Shown: piece by piece, positions 21,098 to 31,270 of the stretch | Layout: every line of letters begins with the position of its first letter | Position numbering within the stretch: position 1 is the first letter of the stretch | The notes under the pieces: generated by a model | Told to the model about the DNA's origin: nothing | Seen by the model: the letters and a program-made list of their open reading frames with translations, nothing else | Database searches by the model: none | Translations under genes and position numbers: made by a program | Origin: Cordilura impudica | Taxonomy: Eukaryota > Arthropoda > Insecta > Diptera > Scathophagidae | Length of the DNA: 64,000 nucleotides | Reading direction: 5' to 3' | Assembly (NCBI GenBank): GCA_963682025.1 | Contig: OY821519.1 | Coordinates: forward strand, 167,026,479 to 167,090,478

Positions 21098-22021
21098 TTT
21101 AAGTCGGAAAATTATACAGAACTTATTGCCACGGTAGAAGAGAAATCTGAACAACTACCTGATCTAAAAGTTGTTGATAATTTTATTTATAAACGGGTTA
21201 TCCCATACGACGGAGTACCTTTGAATGAGGATTTTGCCTGGAAAATTTGGGTTCCACTAGAATTGACCGATAAGACAATAATGTCAGCTCACAACCCACC
21301 ACAGGCTTCCAATGGAGGTTTTTCGAAAACTTTACTAGGGTTAGAGAATATTTTTTTGGCCAAACCAAAGTTCTCAGGTACGTCAGTTTATAAAGAATTG
21401 TCAAATTTGTAAAGAGACAAAACCAGCAAATACTGCTTTGCGCCCACCAATGGGAGCTGAAACGCAATCCGGACGTCCGTTCCAGCGTATATTTATAGAT
21501 TTTTTAGGACCATACCCTCGGTATGTCTAAATTTGTTTTGCTAAAGGCAATGGCAAAAGCCAACAGTAAAAATGTAGTTAAATTTTTAATATCGGAGGTT
21601 TTCCATAAATTCGGTGCTCCAGAATCGATTATGTCGGATAATGGGAAACAGTTTATTAGCAAAGAATTTTCAGATTTAGTGAAGAATTTTGGAGTAAAAC
21701 ATATCAGGATCGCCACGCACTTCGCCATCAGCGAAATTAGAACTTATAAGACAAAAAATCCGAGATAATCTTCATAGAGCGTATGTGCGGAATGAAAAAA
21801 CCTACAACATGAGGTGTCGTAATATTAAATTCGTTCCAGGACAAAAGGTTTACCGTAGAAATTTTCAGCAAAGCGCTTTTAAAGATGGCTTTAATGCGAA
21901 ATTGGCTAAGAAATTTTTTAAATGCAGGATCGTACGACCGGTGGGGAATAGTCTCTATGAGGTGGAGGATTTGCAGGGGAAGGTGTTAGGCATTTTTCAC
22001 GGATATGATTTAAAACAGTAA
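21098..22021 (+). pseudogene. pol: Osvaldo-like integrase with internal deletion
   Basis: Zinc-binding remnants lie at about 21280-21430. The core shows Asp in IMSDNGKQF and the strand GVKHIRIATHF (about 21690-21725), then jumps directly to a C-terminal domain (PGQKVYRRNF, KFFKCRIVRPVGNSLYEVEDLQG) at 21785-22020. The segment that should carry the catalytic Glu is missing between about 21725 and 21740. This is an internal deletion rather than a point lesion. Confidence 0.8.
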
Positions 22022-23758
22022 TTAGCTTTGGCAATAAATTTTATAGAGAGTCGAAACCATTCAAGAGGTCGTGGGGTCGCGATATAGGTTCTCAGGTACA
22101 AAACCTTAATTTTTTAGAATTTTAAGCAAAGATGGTGTTTGAGTCCTACTTAGAGTTGAGCCATTAGCCAATTGAAACCTATTTCTCTAAATGACCGCCC
22201 TTTTTATTTGGCCAACCAAACGCTACGGTTTTAAGCTAGCTACATTTTGTAGTTGTCATAACACTATTGCAGTAGGTACCCGTTCCAGCGCAGCTATGAC
22301 ATTAGGTAACATTGGAACCCATTAATCTGCTAGTGAAGGAATTATTGCTTAATCCGAACTTATAGCAAGCTGGACCAAAATTTAAAGGGGCGGCAAATTA
22401 GACACCTGAATGCTTATTTATTGAGGCGTCTAGGCTAGGATAAATTATTTTTTTAACATTAACCAGCAATCCAGACCAAAGTAAGAACTCAACACCAAGC
22501 TAACTGAGGTTTCCTAGTTGCAACTAAGTTTTGTCGAAAACAAGGCCAGATGAAAATAAACGTCCTTGATAATATTTAGTCTTTCATTAAAAAAAAATTT
22601 TTTTTTTTGCAATAAGGTGGGAGGTAAAGTTAAATTAAAGGAAGGAAAAACACTTACTCAGCTGGTGCTAAAATGATTGAGGCGTTTGTTGAAGGTGTTA
22701 GTGAAGCAGCCACAAGTTTCTGAAAAATAAAAAAAAACATAATAAGTTTAAGAAGAGCAATGAATTGAAATAGTATTAGGGCAAATTAGGTTTTTAAGGG
22801 TTGTTTTATTTATTTTTTTTAGGCTCCACTGAAAGTGAAGTGAAGTTTTGCTAGATCTTAGTTCGCATACAAAATATTTTATTTTTTTCGTATTAAGCGT
22901 TGGTCTCAGTAGTTTGAATTTATAATTTATTGGGTTTTTAGTTGGGAGTAAAAGTTAAGGCTAATCAGTTTAGATAGTAAGGAACAATTATGATTTTTTT
23001 ATTATTAGGGTTTACTTTCCAGTGGTTAATTGATGGTAAATTCTTGTAGGGTTTTTTTTTTTTTACAACACACCACTGCAATCGGTGTTTTTGCCAGTTA
23101 AGTTACGTTGTGGTATATCGTCCAAAAGATACAATTTTGTTAATTTATACAGGAGCTTAGGAAACTGTTTTTTTTGCGGCTGGAATTGAACATTTAGTGC
23201 ACATATAGCCTTCAAGACTTAACAAGATAGTTTCCGTTGCATTATGAGAAGAAGCGGTCATATTTTATACAATTCTGGAAAATTTTTTTTGTTGGCCTTT
23301 AATGTTTATACCCCAATGCATTTCCAATCGCTATAGTCATAAAGTACTTACCTGCTCGTCCTCGGAGGCGGTGGTTAGAAGCGGTTGCAGAACTTTGAGT
23401 TGGCAAAAAGTTCGATATCAGAAAGCGGGCCCTTATAAAGCTGGTTTTTTAGGGAATGAATGAAATATCATTTAAATATCATTTCATTCATTATTGCAAA
23501 TTTTACACGCGCTTTTTCTCGAATTCGAATATAAGTTGTACGGGAAAAGAGGGTGGTCAGATCTAAGAATTTAGTCTTGTTTTATGAATAGGGTGTTTCT
23601 ACACCGTATGCGTGACAAGCGGTGCCAGACTATTTCCTATGATGCGATTGACCATAACGGCACCGATTAGACCGAAAAAGACCCACAATATTTTAGAGAA
23701 AAAAAAATAGTTTCCCACCCATCGTTGATCCATTGAGGGATTGAAGGATGGTTGGGTT
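22022..23758 (+). other. 3' noncoding region of Osvaldo-like element
   Basis: 1.74 kb between integrase and the 3' LTR with no env and no supported plus-strand gene. On the minus strand a TATAAG box (about 23435) is followed by a donor (GCAG|GTAAGTAC, intron from about 23352), an acceptor (TTTTTCAG, about 22720) and a second donor (CTGA|GTAAGTG, about 22657). The short reading frame is continuous across the first predicted junction. The polypurine tract before the LTR is weak (AAGGATGGTTGGG). Confidence 0.5.
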
Positions 23759-25044
23759 TGTCATGGGTGCATGTAAGGGAAAAAAAAAACTATTGTGAAT
23801 GGATAGAAAACCCTACAGAGGGAGTTGTTTACTTTTTAACAACCATGATTTGCTATCAATTTAAAGAATTTATTCAAAAAATGGCTGAAGTTTTTTGGAG
23901 GGAAAAGTTAGAAGATGCAAAATGACAAGAAAATGAAGGACCATTTGCTCTTTCTTATTTCTTTTTGGTATTCAAAGGTGACACAGTGGCCCCGGAAAAT
24001 TGATTATCTTCAACGTAACTTAAAACAAAAAAAAAAAAATCAACAGCAACTGCAGTAAAAATTTTTATTAAAGCATTAAAAAAACCCTTTTAAATAAGTA
24101 ATAAGCAAGTGAAACTACATTAAAGTAAATTATAAAATACGACAACTAAATTTCAATTCAATATATAAGCTAAGCTGGACTTGGAGCACCATCTCTGTTG
24201 TCATCCAACGTGGGAGAAGCTGCACAAGCACCACCAAGCTAAGGGTGCTAGGTATTTGCCGAAGGTTTTGAACCATACGACGGCTCAACCCTGTACGACT
24301 TGACGGACTGGACAAACTCCTCTGAAAAGAGAAAGTAGTTTTTTTATTTTTAGTTTTTGTAAAATATATAAAAAAAAATTAAAAAAATGGAAAAAACCAT
24401 AAAATAACACAAAAAATATATATATATAGGGAAAACATTTTAACGCGTAATCCGTGGCGAAACAGTCCCTTCGTGTAGTTTGGTAGGAAGGTGCGCGTTT
24501 ACCTAGGGTTGAGCTCAGGCCAGGATCCGTTTCTCCGCCGTTTTGGTTAGGGTACAATGACCCATTGAAAATGTTTTCTTTACCAAAAAAAAAAAAAAAA
24601 AATTATAAGATAAAATAAGTAATATATACATATATATGTCGAATATGTATATATAAGAAACAAAAATAAACAAAAAAAAAAACATAAATAAATTACGAAG
24701 CAAGAGTTTTGTTAACTTTGTATACTTACCTTTTTGGACACGTAGACGGACGGACAACCTTACGCGCAGGCAAGCCAGAAGCAGCAATAACCCAAAATTA
24801 GGAGATAGCAGCCGGCAGCAATAAATAAATAAGGAAGAAAAATACAGCATTTAATTTCTTAATAATAATTTTCCTTTTTTGTCACTTGTTTTAATTTATT
24901 GGTTTAAAGTAGAATCAATTCTGAATAATGAAGTAATTTTTTTTTGTACATAGAAAAAATAATGATAATTCAATCCAGATATTAATTTTCCTTTTTTATT
25001 AATCATGGCTTTTTTTTACATTAAATTTTGTTTCGAAAACCGAT

Positions 25045-25076
<32 letters not shown>

Positions 25077-25641
25077 TTAAATTTGGCCCCTTTATGTATT
25101 CTTTTACCTGAAGTAATAATTTTTTTTTAATAAAACAAAGAATTTTGTGAAAGCTTTTTATAATGAAAAAAAATTGAGTGTTAAATTTTTTTTTTTTTGA
25201 AATGAGCGGTTAAACGCTAAGTGATAGTAGGGAGAAAGTAAGGAGGAAGTTCAGTAAAGGTAGGTAGATTTGGGACATCAAATATCCAAATGAAGATGTC
25301 GGTGAGATCCTCATGGGATTTCAAACGGGAGGGTCACGATCTGGGGACAACATCTCCCAGATCAATCATGGTGAGTGTACGCTAGGGAGACGTGGTGTGT
25401 GTTTCGTTTGTTTTAAATTGTGTTAAGTAAGCTTCGGGTCCCATAATTTTATATGTATATATATTTTTTTTTTCTTTCATTCGTAAAAATTGGCTGGCAT
25501 GGAAGTAATTTTTTGTGACTGTCAAAAGTGCAGATTGGTTGGTAAGAACCACACTCAATCCGGCGAGCTCTAGCCGAGCCAAAAGCGGGCATACCAGCGA
25601 TGCCAACAATCTGGCCACTTAAATTTTCATTTGACAGTTCA
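23759..25641 (+). repeat. 3' LTR of Osvaldo-like element
   Basis: Starts TGTCATGGGTGC like the 5' LTR and ends CAGTTCA, followed by the tetramer aatt. It is 1883 bp long against 1824 bp for the 5' copy. The indel differences suggest the insertion is not recent. Confidence 0.85.
24248..24850 (-). CDS. Candidate antisense spliced 64-residue ORF in 3' LTR
   Basis: Same arrangement as at 7391-8005: ATG at 24850, 40 codons with a hydrophobic leader, donor at 24729, acceptor ending the intron at 24322 (408 nt), then 24 codons (EEFVQSVKSYRVEPSYGSK...) to a stop at 24248-24250. The two versions differ by a few residues but share every boundary. Evidence is sequence-level only; function unknown. Confidence 0.25.
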
Positions 25642-25645
25642 AATT
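25642..25645. repeat. Target-site duplication aatt, right copy
   Basis: Matches 6891-6894. Keeping one copy restores a CFNC-KKHGK zinc knuckle in the interrupted LINE ORF1. Confidence 0.8.
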
Positions 25646-26427
25646 GAAGCATGTAAAAACAGCTGGTCTTTTTTCATTTGTGTTAAATGGACACACACTT
25701 GTATGATGTTGTTCCGTACATATCATACACGCAGCACTTCGATGACAATGTTCACCGCCATGGCCATACATTAAGCAGTTCCAGCATTGAGTTGCTTTGT
25801 TCCTGGATTTAGATTTGTATTTTTTCCAAGAAACTATAATATTGGAAATTGTTCTTACGTTTTTTAAGGCAGTTGGATTAAAATTTTTACGAACAAATTG
25901 ATCTTTGTAAACAGCATTGTTGTTCGAACTGAATTTGGTGACTATTTCAGCCACGTAAGAGGGGGATAGGTTGTGGTTTTTTAGCTCTTCGGTGGTGTCA
26001 TCGTTTTTTATGCGGGGTAAACCGTGTAAAAAGGTTGTTTATAGCCTATTATCTTTGGAGCCATATGAATGAAACTCCATCTTACTCTCTTTAAGAATTT
26101 GCTTGTAGCATTCTTACAATTCTTTACTTGGAGTAAAAATTTTGATACCAATTGAAGTACGTTTGAAAATATAATCTTTACCAAGTATTTTTTGTATTTC
26201 TGTAAATGAGGCGTTAGCTTCTACAACAATAGGTGGAGGTTTGTGTTGTTTAATATCGTTAATATTTGATACAGGAGTTACGTCCAATCAGTGAGATTAG
26301 CAAGCAGGCTAAATCTGTTTCTTGAAGTTGACGCGATGTTCGGGTTAACAAAACCCGGAGGAAGTTTTGTCATCTCCTTGTTCGCAAGGAGCTTTCTTTT
26401 TGATGAAGATTTGGCCCATCGGGCCAT
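25646..26427 (-). pseudogene. Jockey LINE copy 1 ORF1 (Gag-like RNA-binding protein), 5' part
   Basis: ATG at 26427 (MARWAKSSSKRKL), stopped at 26278-26280, then continued in other frames. Recognisable parts: the MEFHSYGSKDNR...TTFLHGLPRIKNDD domain typical of Jockey Gag (about 26000-26110); NIIVSWKKYK; then knuckles CWNCLMYGHGGEHC and CMICTEQHHTSVC (about 25690-25795). A third knuckle starts at CFN and is cut by the Osvaldo-like insertion. The protein would coat LINE RNA. Several frameshifts break it. Confidence 0.82.
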
Positions 26428-26570
26428 CGCTAAATTTGTATTCCTGTTTTAAGCTGAATTGACTACCACGTGAGTTCAAATGAGATCAAGAATAGGCAAT
26501 TGCAAAAACAAAAATATACACTTGTTTTTAATTTTTAATAGTTGTACTAAAGAGAATTAGATTCGAACTG
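25646..26570 (-). mobile_element. Jockey-type LINE copy 1, 5' portion
   Basis: Minus strand; begins CAGTTCGAATC at 26570, a plausible LINE 5' end with an initiator-like CAGT. It has a 5' UTR of about 143 nt and then ORF1. It continues on the far side of the Osvaldo-like insertion at 6894. It sits exactly inside the RT region of Jockey copy 2. Confidence 0.8.
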
Positions 26571-26588
26571 ACTTAATAGACTAATAGG

Positions 26589-28085
26589 TCAATAGCTATT
26601 TGGGTTATTTTTTGGCTTACTAGGTTTGTTGATAGCTATAACCTTAGCATTTTTGAAATGGTTTGGGAAATAGTTGAGTTTGATGCAGCTGTTAAATATT
26701 ATAACCAGTAATTTTGGAGCTTTGAGTGGTAGTTTCTTTAAGAGCAGGTTGGGAACATTGTCAAAACCAGGAGATTTTGAGGGTTTTATTGATGAGACAA
26801 TATTCATTACTTCTTCTAGAGATGTATAAATTGTTGATTCAGAACAAGGATTTTCCTTCTTAAAATTATTTACTGTTGTATTTATTACTGTATCCGCTGA
26901 ATGGTTTTAATTCGAAGTGAGGTTATTTGCTTCGACAAATGTATTTGCCAGGACTTCAGCCTTGTCCTTATCAGATGTTATTTTTGTATTTCCAACTTTA
27001 AAGTGAGAGATTTCATTTTTTCCTTTTCTTCCCAAGTTCCTGCTTATTTTCCAAAATAATTTATCATCTCGTTTTAAATTGGATAATAATTGACACCATT
27101 TCTTAATGCGCTCTGAATTAATACTTTTATCAATCATGTTACTTAGAAACTTAGTAAACTGATTATAAAAAGTTTGCTCGGCTATATTTGAAGGTTGTTG
27201 GCTTTTTCTTTTAAAGCTCCTTCTTAGTTTAATATATTTCACAGTACTTTCTGGTAATGTGTAATTACTTTGTTGAGTTATTTTAGGTGTAGACACATCC
27301 CTTGCATCGAAAACTAACGTGATTTTATTGTCTAAAAAATTCATATAAATATTCCAGTTGGTTGCACTATAATCATAATAATTGAGGTCAACTTGCAAGG
27401 CCATTGATCTTTTAAGTGTACATATAATGGGGTGATGGTCTGACGGTATTTCGTAATCCATTGTTTTTACGTCTATATTTAAAGCGGAGTTGCTTAAAAT
27501 AATATCGACTGTGGATGCTTCGCGATTGTGTTGATGGGGGAATAGGGTTGGACTATTAGGATAGTGTATAAAAAAATTGCTTGATTGCTGTAGATTGTTC
27601 AGTGCGATTCCTGCAGTATTATTTGAACAGCAATTCCAAGAGCAATGTTTGGCATTTAGGTCACCAAAAACTATGTATTCTTTGGTGGAAGGTGTTAGGT
27701 TCAAGATATCAGCACAGAAGTTATGGGTATATCTTGGTGAATATAATGAAGATACAACAATAGGTCTATTATTTATAATAACTTAAATTGAGATGTTTTC
27801 GATTGATGAAGTGTTTGATATAAAGAGGTTTTTATGAGCGACAGATTTATGAATTAACAGAGCTACTCCTCCTCCTCTTGCATCTGTTCTGTCACTTCTA
27901 TATAAATAATAATTTTTAAAATAGGGTCTATGATTTTCTGAAAAAAATGTTTCATTCAAAGACGCTATTTTAATATTTTCTCGTTCAATTAGTATCTCAA
28001 ATTGTTTTAATTTAGAAAAGTTTGAAATGCCATTAGCGTTCAAGTGAAGCATTTTGAATTCGTTTAAATTATTAATATAATCCAT
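26589..28085 (-). pseudogene. Jockey LINE copy 2 ORF2: endonuclease and RT N-terminus
   Basis: Starts at ATG 28085 (MDYINNLNEFKMLHLNANG). The endonuclease shows LNANGIS, SLNETFF and RGGGVALLI, then, after a disruption near 27783, FGDLNAKHCSWNC, VDIILSN and PSDHHPI (27704 down). A linker and RT N-terminus follow (SPGFDNVPNLLLKKLP; FKNAKVIAINKPSKP, 26807-26589). The RT core is missing. The endonuclease C-terminal half and linker are readable for 265 codons, better than in copy 1. Confidence 0.82.
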
Positions 28086-28440
28086 GGGCGTATTTTACCA
28101 TTGACATTACAACTTTGATTTGTTGTACTTTTGAAGTGCACCTATGCAAATCATCCATAGCTGTAGTGAAAATATCAAAAAGCTCATCAATGCTAAATAA
28201 ATCGTTGTTTGTTTTCAGCTGGTTAGCATATGTAGCTTTGCTGTTATTGTTGATGTTATTGTTACAATTTGTGTTTTGTTTCTTAAGTTAGGGAAGTCTT
28301 CTACCTTTGGTTGAAATGAGTTATTTTGTTGTTTTTGTTTTAGAAGTTACTCTTGTTCTAGTTTCCAAATAGAGAGAACGTAACGGACAGTTGATGTCGT
28401 TTGCAGAATGATCAGTTCTCTCTTTTCCATGTTTTTTGCA
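28086..28440 (-). pseudogene. Jockey LINE copy 2 ORF1 C-terminal fragment
   Basis: Matches 6520-6885 of copy 1 with small indels. It encodes the Asn/Ser-rich C-terminus of ORF1 and is truncated at 28440 by the neighbouring mdg1-like element. Confidence 0.65.
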
Positions 28441-28716
28441 CAGGAAACGAAGATAATAGGAAGAAACTACAAAGGGGAAAGGCAAATAAAGTTAACCATA
28501 ATAGAAGATAAAATAAATTTATTGAAAGAAAAAATTGAAGACGAGACGTTAATTACTAGCGAGAAAGAGTCTTTGAACATAAGAAAAATTGAATTAGAAA
28601 AAGAATTTTCCTATATATTACAGGAAATCAGAGAACATAATAAATCTAAGAAAAAGAAAAGGAAAATAAATAAGATAAATGGGGAACACTCAAAACAAGA
28701 TAAAAGAAGTCTGTAA
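28441..28716 (+). CDS. Small coiled-coil ORF in the mdg1-like leader (5' end missing)
   Basis: About 91 codons open from the junction to TAA at 28714-28716. The sequence is Lys/Glu/Ile-rich with heptad-like spacing (IIEDKINLLKEKIEDE, then RKIELEKEFSYILQEI) and ends in a basic KSKKKKRKINK tail, suggesting a coiled coil with a nucleic-acid-binding end. Drosophila 412 and mdg1 also have small leader ORFs of unknown role; homology is inferred from position only. The start is lost with the 5' end. Confidence 0.45.
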   Translation, partial: QETKIIGRNYKGERQIKLTIIEDKINLLKEKIEDETLITSEKESLNIRKIELEKEFSYILQEIREHNKSKKKKRKINKINGEHSKQDKRSL

Positions 28717-28734
28717 ATATCTAACCAAATGTCC
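28679..28734 (+). pseudogene. Start of small membrane-protein ORF, split by the BEL insertion
   Basis: ATG at 28679 overlaps the end of the coiled-coil ORF in another frame and runs MGNTQNKIKEVCKYLTKC to the insertion point. The rest, with a transmembrane segment, is at 38164-38336. Confidence 0.4.
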
Positions 28735-29411
28735 TGTACAAATGGTCAGAATTTTACTTAAAACGTCAGTTGCCAATGTTATGGCAGTGTAGATGTGTTG
28801 TAAGGATAAAGTTAATGTGGATTCAACCCCGACACATAAATCGGTGCTGACACTAAGCTTTAGTCCTTTTATTTTTCCCTTCAAGCACTTGAACTTGAAA
28901 GGTGTTGGCGTAGTAATAAAACACAATCGATATGCAGTATTACTAGACTGATTCTTTATTTTGTTTGGGTTTTTATACCCAAAACAATAATCAAAAATGC
29001 TTAATACTAAATAGTGTAATTAATGTGTTTGTTATTGTATTTTGGTTGACAGTATAAAAAACGCTGAAAACAAAATAATAATAAATGTGTTTTGTTGTTG
29101 TGTATTGATACTTAAATTATTATAAATTAAAACAGTGTATTTTGTTGTTGTATCTTCAACCATAATAATGCTTACTAGTGTCGTTAGTCATAAATGGTTA
29201 AATGATTTCACTGACGGATTGACCTATATTTTGTTTTATTCTGATTAAGCATTATTATGTTTGGTAACAATAAAATATGCGGAAGTAAATGTGGAGTAAA
29301 ATAAAAGTGACTTACAAAATTATATGTGTCAAATAAAATATAAACAAACTGAATTTAAAATGTAGAATAACTAAAATAAAAACGTATGGTACACTTCTTT
29401 GAAACTGGACA
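28735..29411 (-). repeat. 3' LTR of BEL copy 2
   Basis: On the minus strand it starts TGTCCAGTTTC after a polypurine tract (CGTGGGGGAGAA, 29412-29423) and ends ...TTTGTACA. It pairs with 37487-38163. No gene lies in it. Confidence 0.85.
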
Positions 29412-29478
29412 TTCTCCCCCACGTTGAACGGATGTTCAACAAATTGATGTATTATAGTGATTGTTCCGTGGAGTGTAG

Positions 29479-31270
29479 TTAAAGGTCTACAGTGAATTGA
29501 AGAGGATGCTGGCGTGGCATTGGTATAGGTGTCATTTTTATTGTTTCAACTCCAACTGATCTTGCCTCGTTGTTGTTTGTAATGGACATTGTGCGGGTCT
29601 GTTTGTTGCGTCGAGCCTGACAATTGAAAAGGAGGATTATCAATGTAATTAGACTAAATAGCAGTGCTAGATATCCGATTGTGTAACTGTGCGTTTGATG
29701 GGAACTTAATTTGTGTGGAAGGTCAATAATTTTGTGTTGTTCCAATGATCTTTGTAGTATTTTCAAGTCATTTATGCCCTTTTTATATGCGTCTTCTAGA
29801 CCCGTTGAATTCGAATGATTGTAACTTACAGGATGTTGGAAGCCTTCTTTTAGTGATAGTTCCGACATGTTGCCCAGACTGAAGTATGACGATTTCAATG
29901 TGTGGGATATAATTTGTCTTCCGTTCATCATGATGAAATTGTGTTTGAGTATGCATTCTGGATCGAGTGTTAGTAACCCGGAGCCCTTCAGAAAAATAGG
30001 AATTATCTCCTTGTTACACACTGCTGTGGCCCTTGATGATGATGAAGTAGTATATATCCATTGATTGTTTCCATTTAATGGTATCCATTGGAGCCTTGTT
30101 GTTGTTTTTTCCAAGCTGCAAGTTGGTGATGTTTTGTTGTTGAATAAATTTATTTCACAAGAGCATACTTCGGAATCATAATTGTATCGAATTTGGACGT
30201 TAGAGCACAAAATTCGTCTTGTTTCATTGTGTAACAGGAATTCAGCTCTGACGTTGTAAGGACAATGTATTGTTGACGGGATGCCATTGTGCCAAGGAAC
30301 GTAGCACATGGCTTGATGATTATCATGGTGTTATTTATTAAGTTAGGTATAGGTATTAGGTGAAATATTTTGAACTGATCACGGTCAATCAATGGTATGG
30401 TGATTTCGAAAACTGCGTGTTGAGGAGTTAGTCCGCCTTTAACCTTCATTATTTTAAATAATTGCAACAAATCTGAGGATGGAAGAACTACAGAAGGAGG
30501 TGCATGTAGTGTGATTTGGTTTACTTCATTTTGCAATTGTTCTGGAGTAAGTAGTAATGGATTGATTTTTCCATGATGTGTATCCGTAAGAGTATCCAGG
30601 ATTGAAGATTGTATTTTTTGTAGATTGTTCGCAATTAAAGTTAATTGTAAAACCCCAGAGGTGAATAGTTGATTAAAGTGTATTTGGAGTAGTACTTGGT
30701 CGATGTCGTGCATTTGTGATGAGTAATGTTTAATTTCCTGCTCTAATTCTTCAAATCTTGTTCTAGATGCAATTTGGGTCTGACGTATGATGTTAATTGT
30801 TGAATCAACGATTGTGGTTTGGTTTTTGAGTAACCTTAATAAATATGATTCGTTTGCCTTGACTTCAAGTATTGTATTGGACATGTGGTTAGCATATTCA
30901 GCGTCCAATATGCCAAATAGTGAATGAGCAACGTTGCCGACTACATCTAATGCTCCTCTTTTAATTCGGAGCAATCGATTGTCCAGTTGCATATCATTTC
31001 CATATGTTCAAAATGATTAATTATATTGCGACAGGATTCGTTAAGGGTCATCATGTTACAAAGAGTCCTTAATGACCTCGTTCCATTGGCTAGAATTGAT
31101 GTTTCTGACCAGTATGTATCTAGATCATAGTATACCAATAGATTCCATTCAGTAGTTGAGATAGATGCTGTACCCACTTCTTCGAAATGAATTCCGAGTT
31201 TTGGTCCGAATTTTGTATTTTTGACTGGAGTTCCAGAAATTATTGGTAGTAGAAATATTAATGCGAGTAA
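29479..31270 (-). pseudogene. env: BEL copy 2 envelope glycoprotein (frameshifted, fused to pol)
   Basis: Env begins inside the integrase reading frame without a stop: a hydrophobic signal-like stretch (LCLTLLALIFLLPIISG, about 31250) is followed by the surface domain (FGPKLGIHFEEVG). A frameshift at about 31000 precedes the cleavage site RIKR and a fusion-peptide-like [18 protein letters not shown]. The long helical region follows (30992-30150), then a shift near 30300 and the C-terminal part with a membrane segment (YLALLFSLITLIILLF, about 29670) and a short tail. It resembles errantivirus and baculovirus F-type fusion proteins. Confidence 0.82.

Larger units (their letters stand above)
6895..25641 (+). 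mobile_element. Osvaldo/Ulysses-like LTR retrotransposon with long LTRs (18.7 kb including nested insertions)
   Basis: Two LTRs of about 1.8 kb (6895-8718 and 23759-25641) enclose a tRNA-Lys-type primer-binding site, a leader of about 1.1 kb, gag, pol and 1.7 kb of noncoding DNA. The Gag and RT sequences (VPGRPLYHFTVIPFGLCNA, VYLDDLLVVS) and the long LTRs resemble the Osvaldo and Ulysses elements of Drosophila. The internal region holds a LINE (9787-13223) and a DNA transposon (15339-19171). Frameshifts in gag and pol and a deletion in integrase make it inactive. No env was found. Confidence 0.85.
26571..28440 (-). mobile_element. Jockey-type LINE copy 2, internal fragment
   Basis: Closely related to copy 1 (compare 5113-6890). 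It contains the end of ORF1 and ORF2 as far as the N-terminal palm of the RT, where copy 1 begins. The right edge (28440) is an abrupt junction with the mdg1-like element, inside the ORF1 knuckle. Confidence 0.82.
28441..28734 (+). mobile_element. mdg1/412-like LTR retrotransposon, leader portion left of the BEL insertion
   Basis: Purine-rich sequence unrelated to the flanking LINE, carrying the start of small reading frames that resume at 38164 on the far side of the BEL/Pao element. The 5' LTR is missing: the junction with the LINE at 28440/28441 is abrupt. Confidence 0.65.
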
